Counted from the first letter of the stretch, positions 52,697 through 63,627 are shown. The stretch: DNA of 64,000 nucleotides from Telluria aromaticivorans (GCF_013003915.1 NZ_JABAIV010000009.1:112743-176742); one strand, 5' to 3'. Translations and numbers: made by a program. Notes: a model not told the origin generated them from the sequence alone.

Positions 52697-54213
52697 CAGA
52701 TGTCCTGTCCTTTTTCCAGGGCGATGTCGCGTACGGCGTCGACGAACACCTGGGCGCGGTGCGTGTAGTTGGTGAACATGTCGAGGCTGGCGCAAGCCGG
52801 CGACAGCAGCACGCAATCGCCCGGACGCGCCAGGCCGCTGGCCCTGAGCACCGCTTCCGGCAAGCCTGGCAGGTCGAACACCGGCACGCCGGTCGGTTCG
52901 ATGGCGGCGCGCACGCTCGGCGCATCGCGGCCGATCAGCAGCACGGCGCGCACATAGCGCGAGCTTGGTCCCGCCAGCGGCGCGAAGTCCTGGCCCTTGC
53001 CGTCGCCACCGGCGATCAACAGGATCTGCTGGTCTTCGCCGGCGAAGGCCTTGCCCAGGCCTTCCAGCGCGGCGACGGTGGCGCCGACATTGGTGCCCTT
53101 GCTGTCGTCGTAGTAATCCACGCCGTCGATGCTGGCGACCAGTTCGACGCGGTGCGGCTCGCCCGCATATTCGCGCAGGCCGTGCAGCAGCGGGGCCAGC
53201 GGCAAGCCGCAGGCGCGGCACAGGGCCAGCGCGGCCAGTGCGTTCGAGGCATTGTGCAAGCCGCGGATCTTCAGCGCATCGGCCGGCATCAAGCGGTTGA
53301 CGGTTATTTCGACCGGCGCCGGCGCCTCGCCTTTCTTCAGCTTCTTGGCAGGTTCGTCGTCGCTGGCGACGGCATTGGCCAGCCACAGCACGCCGCGCTC
53401 TTGAGCCAAGCCGAAGCTGTTCGGCTCCATCGGTTCGCCGGTGCCGAAGGTGAAGGCCGGCGCGTCCGGCGCCGCCATGCGCATCACAAGCGCGTCGTCG
53501 CGGTTCAGCACGCGCACCGTATCGGCGCCGAATATGCGCGCCTTGTCGGCGGCGTAGGCGTCCATGCTGCCGTGCCAGTCGAGGTGGTCCTGGGTCAGGT
53601 TCAGCACCGTGGCGGCGTCGGCCTGCAGGCTGAAGGTCAGGTGCAACTGGAAGCTGGACAGCTCGAGCACCCAGGCCTGCGGCAGCTCGTCGCTGTCGAG
53701 GGTTTCGCGCAGCACGTCCAGTGCGGCCGGGCTGATGTTGCCGGCCACGCGCGTGGAGAGGCCCGCGCGGCGACACAGCAGGCCGGTCAGGCTGGTAACG
53801 GTGGTCTTGCCGTTGGTGCCGGTGATGGCGATGACTTTCGGCGCATAGCCGCGGTCAAGGCGCAGGTGCGCAAGCGCCTGCGCGAACAGTTCGATCTCGC
53901 CCCAGACCGGGATATTGCGCTCGCGCGCAGCCGGGGCGATCCCGGCCAGCTCGCGGTTCGGCGCCAGGCCCGGGCTGACGGCAACAAAATCCACGCCGTC
54001 GAGCAGGGCCGCGGCGAATTCGCCGCCGACGAATTCCGCATCCGGCACCGCCTGGCGCAGGGCGAACAGGCGCTGCGGCTCGGTGCGCGTGTCGGCGACG
54101 CGCACGCGCGCGCCGCAGCGCGCCAGCCATTGCGCCATCGCCAGCCCGGATTCCCCCAGGCCGAGCACCAGCCCAGCTTTACCTTCCAATGCGGATTTGC
54201 CGTCGTAGCTCAT
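52696..54213 (-). CDS. murD: UDP-N-acetylmuramoylalanine--D-glutamate ligase MurD
   Basis: 505 residues, longer than the usual 440-470, with P-loop [14 protein letters not shown] region near residues 270-290 ([13 protein letters not shown]) is an insertion compared with E. coli. Adds D-glutamate. Three bases after mraY. Confidence 0.96.
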   Translation of the reverse strand: MSYDGKSALEGKAGLVLGLGESGLAMAQWLARCGARVRVADTRTEPQRLFALRQAVPDAEFVGGEFAAALLDGVDFVAVSPGLAPNRELAGIAPAARERNIPVWGEIELFAQALAHLRLDRGYAPKVIAITGTNGKTTVTSLTGLLCRRAGLSTRVAGNISPAALDVLRETLDSDELPQAWVLELSSFQLHLTFSLQADAATVLNLTQDHLDWHGSMDAYAADKARIFGADTVRVLNRDDALVMRMAAPDAPAFTFGTGEPMEPNSFGLAQERGVLWLANAVASDDEPAKKLKKGEAPAPVEITVNRLMPADALKIRGLHNASNALAALALCRACGLPLAPLLHGLREYAGEPHRVELVASIDGVDYYDDSKGTNVGATVAALEGLGKAFAGEDQQILLIAGGDGKGQDFAPLAGPSSRYVRAVLLIGRDAPSVRAAIEPTGVPVFDLPGLPEAVLRASGLARPGDCVLLSPACASLDMFTNYTHRAQVFVDAVRDIALEKGQDI

Positions 54214-54216
54214 TCT

Positions 54217-55386
54217 TTAGCGCAGCTTCAGTGTGGACAGGCCAACCAGGACCAGCATCATGGTCACGATCCAGAAGCGGACCACGACCTTGGTCTCTTT
54301 CCAGCCCTTTTGCTCGAAATGGTGGTGCAGCGGCGCCATCAGGAAGACGCGGCGCCCTGCGCCGTAGCGCTTCTTGGTGTACTTGAACCAGGTCACCTGG
54401 ATGATCACCGACAGGGTCTCGGCCACGAACACGCCGCCCATGATGAACAGGACGATTTCCTGGCGCACGATGACGGCGACGGTGCCGAGCGCGCCGCCCA
54501 GCGCCAGCGCGCCGACGTCGCCCATGAACATCTGGGCCGGGTGCGCGTTATACCAGAGGAAGGCCAGGCCCGCGCCGGCCATCGCGCCGCAGAAGATCAG
54601 CAGTTCGCCGGCGCCCGGGATATAAGGAATCAGCAGGTATTTCGAGAAGGTCGCGCTACCGGTCAGGTAGGCGAACAGGCCCAGTGCGCCGCCAACCATC
54701 ACGGTCGGCATGATCGCCAGGCCATCGAGGCCGTCGGTGAAGTTGACGGCATTGCTGGAACCGACGATGACGCAATAGGTCAGCGCGATGAAGCCCCACA
54801 CGCCCAGCGGATAGCTGATCGACTTGAAGAACGGGACGATCAGGTCGGCTTTAGGAGGCAGCGTCATCGAGAAGCCCGATTGCACCCAGGCGTAGAACAG
54901 CTGCAGCACTTCCCACGGGTTCGCGGCCGAGACCGAGAACGCCAGGTAGAGCGCCGATGCGATGCCGACCAGCGACATCCAAAAGTATTTTTCGCGCGAA
55001 CGCATGCCTTCCGGATCCTTGTAGACCACCTTGCGGTAGTCGTCGACCCAGCCGACGGCGCCGAAGCCCATGGTCACGACCAGCACCGGCCAGATCAGGC
55101 GGTTCGACAGGTCGCACCACAGCAGGGTCGAGATGCCGATCGCGATCAGCACCAGCACGCCGCCCATGGTCGGGGTGCCGTGCTTGGCCAGGTGGGTCTG
55201 CGGACCGTAGGTGCGCACGGCCTGGCCGACCTTGAGTGCGGTCAGCTTGCGGATCACGGCCGGGCCGCACACCAGTCCAATGGCGATGGCGGTGATGGTG
55301 GCAAATACGGCACGGAAGGTGATGTAGTTGAAAACGCGCAGTGGACCGATGTAGTCCTGGAAGTATTGAGCGAGCCAGAGAAGCAT
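54217..55386 (-). CDS. mraY: Phospho-N-acetylmuramoyl-pentapeptide transferase MraY
   Basis: 389 residues, about ten membrane helices; conserved [17 protein letters not shown] and the C-terminal [13 protein letters not shown] motif are present. Makes lipid I. Directly abuts the murF stop. Confidence 0.98.
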   Translation of the reverse strand: MLLWLAQYFQDYIGPLRVFNYITFRAVFATITAIAIGLVCGPAVIRKLTALKVGQAVRTYGPQTHLAKHGTPTMGGVLVLIAIGISTLLWCDLSNRLIWPVLVVTMGFGAVGWVDDYRKVVYKDPEGMRSREKYFWMSLVGIASALYLAFSVSAANPWEVLQLFYAWVQSGFSMTLPPKADLIVPFFKSISYPLGVWGFIALTYCVIVGSSNAVNFTDGLDGLAIMPTVMVGGALGLFAYLTGSATFSKYLLIPYIPGAGELLIFCGAMAGAGLAFLWYNAHPAQMFMGDVGALALGGALGTVAVIVRQEIVLFIMGGVFVAETLSVIIQVTWFKYTKKRYGAGRRVFLMAPLHHHFEQKGWKETKVVVRFWIVTMMLVLVGLSTLKLR

Positions 55387-56766
55387 TTAGTGGGCGTCCT
55401 TGCTAGGTGTTGATCCGGTCAGGTGCTGGACCACGCGTTCCATTTTCATGAAGCGTGAGCCTTTCACCAGCACAGTCGCTTTGCTATTGCCGCCCAGTGT
55501 AGAACCGAGTGCTGCCAATAATTCGTCGAACTGCTCGTAATGCCGTGCCCCGGACGCCGCCATGTGGCGTGCCAGTTCGCCAGTGGCGAGCACGTGTTCG
55601 ATGCCCTGCTGCTGGGCATAGACACCGACTTCTTCGTGAAACTCTTTACCTTGCGTGCCGACTTCGCCCATGTCTCCGACCACCAGGATGCGCGGGGCCG
55701 GGTAAGCGGCCAGCACGTCGATCGCGGCGCGCATCGAGTCCGGGTTGGCGTTGTAGGTGTCGTCGATCACGGTGGCGCCGTTGGCGGCCTGCTTTTTCTG
55801 CAGGCGGCCACCGACCGGCGCGAACGCTTCGAGGCCGCGCACGATGGCGTCGACCGGGATGCCGGCGGCCAGGGTAGAGGCGAATGCGGCCAGCGCGTTG
55901 CGCACGTTGTGTTCGCCCGCCGCGGCCAGCTTGAGCGTGTACTGGGCGCCGCGTGCGCTCACCTGGAGTTCGTTGCCGAAACCGGTCGAGACATAGGTGG
56001 CGCTGACGTCGCAGGCGTCGGTGAGGCCGAAGCTCAGCACCTCGCAGGTCGTCATGCCGCGCCACAAGTCCGTGTAGATGTCGTCGCCCGGGAAGACGGC
56101 CACGCCATCCTTTGGCAAGGCCTGCAGCACCGAGCCATTCTCGCGCGCCACCGCTTCCACGGTGTGCATGAATTCCTGGTGTTCGCGCTGGGCGTTGTTG
56201 ACCATGGCGACCGTCGGCGCTGCGATGGCGGCCAGGCGGCCGATCTCGCCCGGATGGTTCATGCCCATTTCGATCACGGCCGCGCGGTGCTGGGCGCCCA
56301 GGCGGAACAGGGTCAGCGGCACGCCGATCTCATTATTCAAATTGCCCTGGGTGGCCAGGCGCGCTTCTTCGCCGAAGGCCGCCGCCAGGATAGCCGCGAT
56401 CATTTCCTTGACCGTGGTCTTGCCGTTCGAACCGGTCACGCCGATGACGGGAATCGCGAACTGGCCGCGCCAGAAGTTGGCGATACGGCCCAGCGCCACC
56501 AGGGTATCCGGCACCACGATGGCCGGCAGGGTCCAGCCGTCAGGCAGCGCATGCACGACGACGGCGGCGACGCCGCGCCCGGCGACCTGGCCGAGGAAGC
56601 TGTGCGCATCGAAGGTCTCGCCCTTGAGCGCGACGAACAGCGCGCCGCTTGGTGCGCTGCGGCTGTCGGTCGAGACGCCCTCGAAGGAAGCATCTGCACC
56701 CACGAGCTGCGCGCCCGGGATGGCGGCGACGAGTTGTGCGAGGCTTGCCCGCATTTGCGTACCCAT
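55387..56766 (-). CDS. murF: UDP-MurNAc-tripeptide--D-alanyl-D-alanine ligase MurF
   Basis: 459 residues with P-loop GVTGSNGKTTVKEMIA and the C-terminal ligase segment (DDTYNANPDSM). Adds the D-Ala-D-Ala made by Ddl. Start overlaps the murE stop (TGATG). Confidence 0.97.
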   Translation of the reverse strand: MGTQMRASLAQLVAAIPGAQLVGADASFEGVSTDSRSAPSGALFVALKGETFDAHSFLGQVAGRGVAAVVVHALPDGWTLPAIVVPDTLVALGRIANFWRGQFAIPVIGVTGSNGKTTVKEMIAAILAAAFGEEARLATQGNLNNEIGVPLTLFRLGAQHRAAVIEMGMNHPGEIGRLAAIAAPTVAMVNNAQREHQEFMHTVEAVARENGSVLQALPKDGVAVFPGDDIYTDLWRGMTTCEVLSFGLTDACDVSATYVSTGFGNELQVSARGAQYTLKLAAAGEHNVRNALAAFASTLAAGIPVDAIVRGLEAFAPVGGRLQKKQAANGATVIDDTYNANPDSMRAAIDVLAAYPAPRILVVGDMGEVGTQGKEFHEEVGVYAQQQGIEHVLATGELARHMAASGARHYEQFDELLAALGSTLGGNSKATVLVKGSRFMKMERVVQHLTGSTPSKDAH

Positions 56767-58286
56767 CAGTGAGTCCTCATCATGGTGAGCCGCGCGCTCA
56801 GTGCAAGCGTGGCGTGGTCGGCATCCGAGAACGGCATCTTCCTGCCCTTGATTTCCTGGTAGGGCTCATGGCCCTTCCCTGCCAGCAGGATCACATCCTG
56901 CTGGCCGGCGTTCTTCACGGCCAGCAGGATGGCGGTGGCGCGGTCTTCGACAGCCTGCACGTCCTTGTCCATGCCGGCGACGATCTGGGCGATGATGCTG
57001 GCCGGCTCTTCGCTGCGCGGGTTGTCGCTGGTGACCACCACCTGGTCGGCCGCCTGGGCGATGGCGCCCATTTGCGGGCGCTTGCCCGGATCGCGGTCGC
57101 CGCCGCAGCCGAACACACACCACAACTGGCCGCCGCGCTCCGTTGCCACCTGGCGCAGCGCTTCCAGGGTCTTTTCCAGCGCATCTGGCGTATGTGCGTA
57201 ATCGATCACGACCATCGGTGCGTCCTGGCCGCCGACCTGCTGCATGCGGCCCGGGGCCGGCACCAGTGCTTCGATGGCCTCGACCGCATTTTTCAGCGCC
57301 ACGCCCTTGGCCAGCAGCGCGCCCAGCACCGCCAGCGCATTGCTGACGTTGAAGTGGCCGACCAGCGAGGTCTTGGCGACCGAAGAACCTGCCGGCGTAT
57401 CGACGGTGAACTCCGTGCCCGCATGGCGGCTGCGCAGGTTCGAGGCGCGCAGCATGCCGAGGCCGTCGATGGCCGGCTGGCCAGCTTCATTCTTCAGCGT
57501 GTAACCGGTGACCGGCAGCGCGCTGAAATTGGTGCGCAGGTGGGTGACCAGGCGCTGCCCTGCCGGGTCGTCCAGGTTGACGATGGCCGACTTGAGGCCT
57601 TCCCATTCGAACAGCGCGAACTTGGACGCTTCGTAGCTCTCCATGTCGCCATGGAAGTCGAGGTGGTCGCGGGTCAGGTTGGTGAAGATGGCGGCGTCGA
57701 CATGCATACCGGTCATCCGGTCCTGGACCAGGCCGATGGACGAGGCTTCGATCGCCAGCGCGGTGGCGCCCTGTTCGCGCAGGTCGCTGAGCGTCTGCGC
57801 CAGCAGCACCGCGTCCGGCGTGGTGTAGCCGGTGGCGTCAAAAACCGGCTCGGCCTTGCCCTTGGCAATGCCCACGCCCAGCGTGCCGATCACGGCCGCG
57901 GTCTCGCCCAGGCGGGCCAGTGCCTGCCCGAGCCAGACCGCGCAGGAAGTCTTGCCGTTGGTGCCGGTGACGGCCACGGTGAACATGCCTGCATCCGGCT
58001 TGCCCAGCACGGCGTGGGCGATCGGACCGGCGTTTTTCTTCAGGTTGGCGACGGCCAGGTGCGCGACCGTGTGCGCCGCATCCCAGGCATGACCGTTTTC
58101 TTCATACACGACGGCAGCGGCGCCGGCGGCAATCGCGGCGCCGATGTAGGCGCGGCCATCGGCACCCTCGCCCGGATAGGCAAAGAACACGTCGCCCTGC
58201 GCCACGCGGCGCGAGTCGGAAACGAGGCGGCCGCCTGGGGCGGCGGCGCGGATCCATTCGCGGATGTCGTTCAGGCTGGTCGCCAT
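56766..58286 (-). CDS. murE: UDP-MurNAc-dipeptide--meso-diaminopimelate ligase MurE
   Basis: 506 residues. P-loop TGTNGKTSCAVW and the substrate motif DNPRSEEP: the DNPR form selects meso-diaminopimelate as the third stem residue. The ATG at 58286 overlaps the ftsI stop (TGATG); a GTG immediately before it is in frame. Confidence 0.97.
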   Translation of the reverse strand: MATSLNDIREWIRAAAPGGRLVSDSRRVAQGDVFFAYPGEGADGRAYIGAAIAAGAAAVVYEENGHAWDAAHTVAHLAVANLKKNAGPIAHAVLGKPDAGMFTVAVTGTNGKTSCAVWLGQALARLGETAAVIGTLGVGIAKGKAEPVFDATGYTTPDAVLLAQTLSDLREQGATALAIEASSIGLVQDRMTGMHVDAAIFTNLTRDHLDFHGDMESYEASKFALFEWEGLKSAIVNLDDPAGQRLVTHLRTNFSALPVTGYTLKNEAGQPAIDGLGMLRASNLRSRHAGTEFTVDTPAGSSVAKTSLVGHFNVSNALAVLGALLAKGVALKNAVEAIEALVPAPGRMQQVGGQDAPMVVIDYAHTPDALEKTLEALRQVATERGGQLWCVFGCGGDRDPGKRPQMGAIAQAADQVVVTSDNPRSEEPASIIAQIVAGMDKDVQAVEDRATAILLAVKNAGQQDVILLAGKGHEPYQEIKGRKMPFSDADHATLALSARLTMMRTH

Positions 58287-60073
58287 CACATGCTCTCCTC
58301 GAGAGGATTTTCAGGAATGATGATGTCGGTCACCGAGGAGTCGGGCGGCACGTTCGCGGCCCGCAGCGCATTCGATGCCAGGTCCGCCGCGGTCGGTGCG
58401 GCGACGCTGCCGCCGGTGCGCAAGGCGCCGCGCGGGTTGTCGATCATGACGGCGATGACGAAGCGGGGCTTGGACATCGGCGCGATGCCGACGAAATAGC
58501 CGATGTTGTCGGTCTTCGAATAGCGGCCGTTGACGATCTTTTCGGCGGTACCGGTCTTGCCGCCGACGCGGTAGCCGGCCACCTGGGCCTTCGAGGCGGT
58601 GCCGTCCGGGCCGACCACCGATTCGAGCATGGTGCGCACCTGGGCGGCGGTCTTCGGCGAGATCACCTGCTGGCCGACCGGCTCTTCGGTGACCTTCAAA
58701 AACGAGAGCGGGATGATGTCGCCGTCGCGTGCGAACACCATGTAGGAGCGCGCCAGCTGCAGCAGCGAGACCGACAGGCCGTGGCCGAAGGACATGTTGG
58801 CGTATTCGATCGGCTTCCAGGATTTCCATGGACGCACGCGGCCGGCGACGGCGCCCGGGAACCCGTAGCGCGGCGCCTGGCCGAAACCGAGCTTGGTGTA
58901 CAGCTCCCACATGTCCTGAGGCTGCAGCATCTGTGCGATCTTGACGGTGCCGACGTTCGAGGATTTCTGGATGATGCCGCCGACCGTGAGCGCGTCCTTC
59001 GGGTGCATGTCGCGGATGGTGCGCCCGCCGACGACGATGCGCCCGCCCGAGACGTCGAACACGGTGTCCGGCGTGATGCGTTTTTTCTCCAGGCCCAGCG
59101 CCACCGTGATCGGCTTGAGGGTGGAACCCGGCTCGAAGGTATCGGTGATGACGCGGTTGCGCAGCTGGGCGCCGGTCAGCTTGGAGCGGTCGTTCGGGTT
59201 ATAGGTCGGGTAGTTGGCCATGGCCAGCACCTCGCCGGTGTGCACGTCCAGCACCACCGCGCCGCCGGCCTGGGCGTTGAATTTCTCGACCGCGTTCTTG
59301 ACGCTGGTGAAGGCGATGTACTGCAGCTTGCTGTCCACCGACAGGGTCAGGTCCTTGCCCTGGTGTGGCTCGCGGAACATGCCCAGGTCTTCGGCGATGT
59401 GCCCCAAACGGTCCTTGATCACGCGGCGGCTGCCCGGCACGCCGACCAGGGCCTTCTGGTGGAACAGCTCCATGCCTTCCTGGCCGATGTCCTCGACATT
59501 GGTGAAGCCCACCATGTGGGTCATCACTTCGCCCTGCGGGTAGAAGCGCTTGTATTCCTTGCGGGTGTCGATGCCGTCGATCTTGAGCTTCTCGATCTGG
59601 GCGATGACCGGCATCTCGACCTGGCGTTTCAGGTAGACGAAGGTGCGGTCGGAGTCGAGTTTCTTGCGCAGGTCGGCTTCCGGCATCTCGAGCAGGCGCG
59701 CCAGGGCTTGAATCTTCTCGGCCGGGGATTTCAGCACGTCTTCCGGAATCGCCCACACCGCCTTGACCGGCAGCGACGAGGCCAGCACCGCACCGTTGCG
59801 GTCCATGATCTTGCCGCGCGTGGCCGGCAGTTCGAGCGTGCGCTCGTAGCGGCTCTTCCCCTGCTTTTGCAGGAACTGGGTCGACACGCCCTGCAGCCAG
59901 AGGGCGCGCGCGCCGAGCGCGGCGAAGGCCGCGAACAGCACGAACAGCACCAGGCGCGAGCGCCAGCTCGGCACGTTCACGGCCAGCACGGGGCTCTTCG
60001 AGAAGGCCACGCCCTTGGAGGCGGCGACCCGGGAGGTGGCACGGCGTTCGACGCGCGCATTCGGCCGGCTCAT
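58286..60073 (-). CDS. ftsI: Septal transpeptidase FtsI (PBP3)
   Basis: 595 residues: one N-terminal membrane helix (about 42-62), dimerisation domain, and a transpeptidase domain with SxxK in EPGSTLKPI (Ser about 318), SSN (QKSSNVG) and KTG (VGGKTGTAEK). Crosslinks septal murein. Overlaps ftsL by 4 bases. Confidence 0.98.
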   Translation of the reverse strand: MSRPNARVERRATSRVAASKGVAFSKSPVLAVNVPSWRSRLVLFVLFAAFAALGARALWLQGVSTQFLQKQGKSRYERTLELPATRGKIMDRNGAVLASSLPVKAVWAIPEDVLKSPAEKIQALARLLEMPEADLRKKLDSDRTFVYLKRQVEMPVIAQIEKLKIDGIDTRKEYKRFYPQGEVMTHMVGFTNVEDIGQEGMELFHQKALVGVPGSRRVIKDRLGHIAEDLGMFREPHQGKDLTLSVDSKLQYIAFTSVKNAVEKFNAQAGGAVVLDVHTGEVLAMANYPTYNPNDRSKLTGAQLRNRVITDTFEPGSTLKPITVALGLEKKRITPDTVFDVSGGRIVVGGRTIRDMHPKDALTVGGIIQKSSNVGTVKIAQMLQPQDMWELYTKLGFGQAPRYGFPGAVAGRVRPWKSWKPIEYANMSFGHGLSVSLLQLARSYMVFARDGDIIPLSFLKVTEEPVGQQVISPKTAAQVRTMLESVVGPDGTASKAQVAGYRVGGKTGTAEKIVNGRYSKTDNIGYFVGIAPMSKPRFVIAVMIDNPRGALRTGGSVAAPTAADLASNALRAANVPPDSSVTDIIIPENPLEESM

Positions 60074-60342
60074 CGCGCCCCTTCCGTCAGGTACTGGGTA
60101 CGGGCCGGGCTCAAGGGGGCCATGTTCAGGTTGGTGCGCGCGATCTGCTCGATGCGTTCGTTCTTGCCGAGCGTGGACTGGTCGAGCTGGAGCTGGGCCC
60201 AGTCGATGTCGAGCTGGCGCGACTGCTGTTGCAGGCGTTCGAGTTCGATCAGGAGGTGGCGCGCCTGGTAGCGGGCGTTAACGACCGACAGCGCGCACAG
60301 GACCAGCGCGGCCGTCAGCACGATGTTCAGCTTGGCGCTCAT
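60070..60342 (-). CDS. ftsL: Cell division protein FtsL
   Basis: 90 residues: one membrane helix (about 5-23) then a leucine-zipper-like coiled coil ([19 protein letters not shown]). Works with FtsB and FtsQ. Overlaps both rsmH and ftsI by 4 bases. Confidence 0.95.
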   Translation of the reverse strand: MSAKLNIVLTAALVLCALSVVNARYQARHLLIELERLQQQSRQLDIDWAQLQLDQSTLGKNERIEQIARTNLNMAPLSPARTQYLTEGAR

Positions 60343-61310
60343 GCCGGGGCCCCGAGGCGTTCGGCCACGCGCAGCACCGCCGAGCGGGCGCGCGGGTTGG
60401 CACTGACTTCTTCATCGGACGGCTTGGTCTTGTCGACCAGCTTCATCAGGGGCTGCGGCAGGTCGACGGCGCGGATCGGCAGGCGGCGGTCCGGCTGCTC
60501 GACCTTGGCCTTGGATGCCAGGAACTGCTTGACCATGCGGTCTTCCAGCGAATGGAAGCTGATCACCGACATGCGCGCGCCCGGCGCCAGCATGGCGTAG
60601 GCCGCAATCAAGCCTTGTTCGAGGTCTTCAAGCTCTTTATTGATGAAAATCCGGATAGCCTGAAAGGTCCGGGTTGCCGGATCCTTGCCTTTTTCCCGAG
60701 TCTTGACCGCGTGTGCCACGATTGCGGCAAGCTGTCGTGTGGTCGAAATTGGCTCGACTGCCCGGCGAGCTGCAACCGCCTTTGCAATCTGGAAAGCAAA
60801 CCGCTCTTCTCCATAATCTCGTATAACCTTTTCCAATTGTTGTTCCGGCGCGATCGCCAGCCAGTCGGCCGCCGACATCCCGCGCGTAGTATCCATGCGC
60901 ATGTCGAGGGGGCCGTCCTGGCGGAAGCTGAATCCGCGCGTGGCGTCGTCCACCTGGGGCGACGAAATACCAAGGTCCAGCAAGATGCCGTCGACCTGGG
61001 TGATGCCGCGCGCGGCCAGCGCGTCCTGCATCGTGGCAAAGCTGTCGTGCACAATCGTGAAACGGGGGTCGTTGATCTGCTCTGCGGTGGCGATGGCCTG
61101 CAGGTCCTTGTCGAACGCGAACAGGCGGCCCTGCGGCCCCAGGCGCGACAGCAGCAGGCGGCTGTGTCCGCCGCGGCCGAAGGTGCCGTCTATATAGATA
61201 CCGTTGACGCGCTCGCCGGTCAGGTTGAGCGCATCGACTGCTTCGTCCAGCAGCACCGTGCGGTGCTGGTATGCGGGCACACCTTCGGGCACCGGCGAAA
61301 TTTCCGTCAT
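60339..61310 (-). CDS. rsmH: 16S rRNA (C1402-N4) methyltransferase RsmH
   Basis: 323 residues. SAM-binding segment [14 protein letters not shown] and the conserved [13 protein letters not shown]. Methylates C1402 in the ribosomal P site. The ATG at 61310 is 7 bases after mraZ; the open frame runs 51 bases further upstream but is not conserved. Confidence 0.97.
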   Translation of the reverse strand: MTEISPVPEGVPAYQHRTVLLDEAVDALNLTGERVNGIYIDGTFGRGGHSRLLLSRLGPQGRLFAFDKDLQAIATAEQINDPRFTIVHDSFATMQDALAARGITQVDGILLDLGISSPQVDDATRGFSFRQDGPLDMRMDTTRGMSAADWLAIAPEQQLEKVIRDYGEERFAFQIAKAVAARRAVEPISTTRQLAAIVAHAVKTREKGKDPATRTFQAIRIFINKELEDLEQGLIAAYAMLAPGARMSVISFHSLEDRMVKQFLASKAKVEQPDRRLPIRAVDLPQPLMKLVDKTKPSDEEVSANPRARSAVLRVAERLGAPA

Positions 61311-61317
61311 CGGTGCC

Positions 61318-61746
61318 TCAGAAGGAGAAATTGGAAAGTACATCGGGCATGCCGCCGGCAACGGCTTCGGCTTCGCTGTCGGCGAGCTTGGCGGCGTCCC
61401 AGATCTCGAAATGGGTGCCCATGCCGAGCATCATGACTTCCTTCTCCAGCCCGACTGCGGCGCGCAGCTCGGGCGAAATCAGGATGCGGCCGGCGCTGTC
61501 GACCTCGACATCGCAGGCATTACCAAGGAAAATGCGCTGCCAGGCGCGCGCCGACATCGGCCAGGCGGCGATCTGGTCGCGGTGCTGTTCCCAGACCGGG
61601 CGCGGGAAGAACAGGAGGCAGCCGTGCGGGTGCTTGGTCAGCGTCATGCGGCCTTCGCACTGGACGCTGAGGGCGTCACGATGCTTTGCCGGAATCGACA
61701 TCCTTCCTTTTGCATCGAGATTGATCGCTGACGCGCCCTGGAACAC
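61318..61746 (-). CDS. mraZ: Transcriptional regulator MraZ
   Basis: 142 residues, two SpoVT/AbrB-like halves ([16 protein letters not shown] and [16 protein letters not shown]). GTG start, with AGGT nearby. MraZ represses its own operon by binding repeated GTGGG-type boxes, which are present upstream. Confidence 0.96.
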   Translation of the reverse strand: MFQGASAINLDAKGRMSIPAKHRDALSVQCEGRMTLTKHPHGCLLFFPRPVWEQHRDQIAAWPMSARAWQRIFLGNACDVEVDSAGRILISPELRAAVGLEKEVMMLGMGTHFEIWDAAKLADSEAEAVAGGMPDVLSNFSF

Positions 61747-62239
61747 AGATTACCTAGCTTGGAGAGTTATCAATTTAGAATTTTTAGTCATCCTGGGTTA
61801 TGAAAATCCCCCACAAAACGACACTTTTTCACACTGTTCCCCACTTTATTGGAATCAATGTTGGTGGTCAAGCGAATTCACGCCCGGCAAATCTTAAATT
61901 TTCTAATGAAACCAAGGACTTAGGCGCATCTCTTGACCCTATGTCAATCTAAAATGTCTCCTAAATCAGTCACTTAGGAAACGGAGTGAAGGTTGGACCT
62001 CACTTGTACAGACAATAATTACGCTTGATAAATATCACGCGTGCCGTGATGTTTTCTTGTGGAAACTAAACTTACATTGCGGCATTGGCCGTTTCAGAAA
62101 TTGCGGCGCTCGTCAGGAAGCGTTAGGATCAGTCCAGGCCAGTCACCCATCCCGCATACGCCGCGCCCGGCAAAACAGCCGCGCTGGACCGGGAGCGGGC
62201 CGGCCCCACCGATCCTTGTCTGCTATCCAGGAGACAGCT
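61747..62239. other. Divergent control region between mraZ and the Lon-like gene
   Basis: 493 bases, AT-richer around 61770-62060. Holds the mraZ operator and presumably the dcw promoter on one side and the AAA+ gene promoter on the other. No gene recognised here. Confidence 0.6.
61810..61844 (-). promoter_or_regulatory. MraZ operator with four boxes at a 10-base step
   Basis: On the minus strand GTGGG, GTGTG, GTGTC and GTGGG begin at 61844, 61834, 61824 and 61814, an exact 10-base period, about 70-100 bases before the mraZ start. MraZ is known to bind direct TGGGN-type repeats with a 10-base period. The outer boxes fit best; the inner two are weaker. Confidence 0.8.
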
Positions 62240-63199
62240 GTGAGCCTTACACTCGCCCGTACCTGTGCGGTCTACGACCTGGCCCAAGTCCAGCAAGCGC
62301 TCGACCGCAGCCGCGGCCGCTCACCCGAGCTCGAGGCCTTCTACGAGCGCATGCTCGAGACCGGCGCCGACCGTTTCGTCACCACTCCCTCTTCGACCAA
62401 TGCACTCGATCCATTGTTCGAGGAATGTCCAAATTTCGATGAAGTGCTGGACGACCTGGCCCGCTACCTGCGCCTCGCGCATGCCGGCAAGGGAGGACAT
62501 GGCGGGGTGAACGTCATGCCCATCCTGCTGCTGGGCGGGCCGGGCGTGGGCAAGACCCATTTCGCCAAGCGCCTGGCCAGGGCCATGCAGACCGAATGCG
62601 AACTGATCAGCATGAATGCGCTGTCGGCCGGCTTCGTCATCACCGGCAGTTCGGCCAGCTGGCGCGGCGCCAAATGCGGCAAGGTCGCCGAACGCCTGGT
62701 GCGCGGGCAGTATGCGAACCCGGTGGTGGTGCTCGACGAGGTGGAAAAGGCGAGCGGCTCGAGCCAGTCCGATCCGCTGGCGGCGCTCTACCAACTATTA
62801 GAGCCGGAAACCTCGCGCGCGTTCCGCGACGAGTTCATCGATGTGGAGCTGGATGCGAGCCGGATCTTCTGGGTGCTGACGGCGAACTCGACAGGGGGTA
62901 TCCCTGCCCCGCTGCTGAATCGCATGGCGGTGTACGAGGTGCCGGCGCCGACGCCTGAACAGGCGGCCGGCATTGCGCAGCGCATCTACCGCGCGCTGCT
63001 GCGCGAGCTGCACCTGGACGGGTTCGACGACAATTTGGGAGACAAGGTGCTGGACCGTCTGGCCTTGGCGTCGCCGCGCGACTTGCGCAAGACCCTGCTC
63101 GATGCGCTGGGCTATGCGGTGGCGGCCGGGCGCGGGCAGGTGGTGACCGGGGATATCCGCATCAAGGGGATCCCGGGCAAATCACGGATGGGCTTCTGA
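62240..63199 (+). CDS. Lon-like AAA+ ATPase without protease domain
   Basis: 319 residues. Walker A GGPGVGKTHFAKRLA (about residue 99), Walker B VVVLDEVEKAS, sensor 1 LTANSTGG, arginine finger region and a C-terminal ASPRDLRKTLLDALGYAV, all close to the Lon/AAA core. No Lon protease Ser-Lys domain and no Lon N-terminal domain follow. GTG start at 62240 is preceded by CAGGAG. Role unknown; possibly a chaperone-like remodeller. Confidence 0.83.
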   Translation: MSLTLARTCAVYDLAQVQQALDRSRGRSPELEAFYERMLETGADRFVTTPSSTNALDPLFEECPNFDEVLDDLARYLRLAHAGKGGHGGVNVMPILLLGGPGVGKTHFAKRLARAMQTECELISMNALSAGFVITGSSASWRGAKCGKVAERLVRGQYANPVVVLDEVEKASGSSQSDPLAALYQLLEPETSRAFRDEFIDVELDASRIFWVLTANSTGGIPAPLLNRMAVYEVPAPTPEQAAGIAQRIYRALLRELHLDGFDDNLGDKVLDRLALASPRDLRKTLLDALGYAVAAGRGQVVTGDIRIKGIPGKSRMGF

Positions 63200-63229
63200 T
63201 GCGGCGCGCCTGCCTGCGCCGGCGCGATA

Positions 63230-63490
63230 TCAGCTGAGGTAAGCCTTGAGCACATCGGCGCTGCGGTCCATGCCCTCCTTCAGGCGCCGCTCCGCGCGCG
63301 CCGCGCATTCTTCCGGGGTGCCGCTGCCCTGGCTGGCGGCGTTTGCGGCGATCGCCTTGCCGGCGACGCCGAAGGCCAGGATGGCCTGGTCCCAACTCAA
63401 GCCCGAGGCCAGCGCGTGTTCGACCGCCCGCGCGGCCAGTCCGCCGAGTTTCTGAACCAGGCGCGGGTCCGTGTCTCCCAGTTTCAACAT
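63230..63490 (-). CDS. Small protein of unknown function
   Basis: 86 residues, mostly helical, hydrophilic (LVQKLGGLAARAVEHALAS, AARAERRLKEGMDR), no signal or membrane segment. Convergent with the AAA+ gene, 30 bases away. Not recognised. Codon use looks like the host's; the ATG at 63490 follows GGAG. Confidence 0.6.
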   Translation of the reverse strand: MLKLGDTDPRLVQKLGGLAARAVEHALASGLSWDQAILAFGVAGKAIAANAASQGSGTPEECAARAERRLKEGMDRSADVLKAYLS

Positions 63491-63627
63491 GTTCGGTCTC
63501 CTTGCGCATGGTTGCAGCAGGTGGACGGCATGCGGCCTGTCATCCCTGAGCCGGGATCATACGTCATCGTCATCGGTTGGCTGAACACGCTTGCAGCCGG
63601 GCAGCTCGATGCGAGTACCTGCCAGCG

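Noticed and set aside
52759..55413. An 884-codon plus-strand open frame opposite murD and mraY
   Set aside because: It crosses several real genes on the opposite strand and shows only compositional bias.
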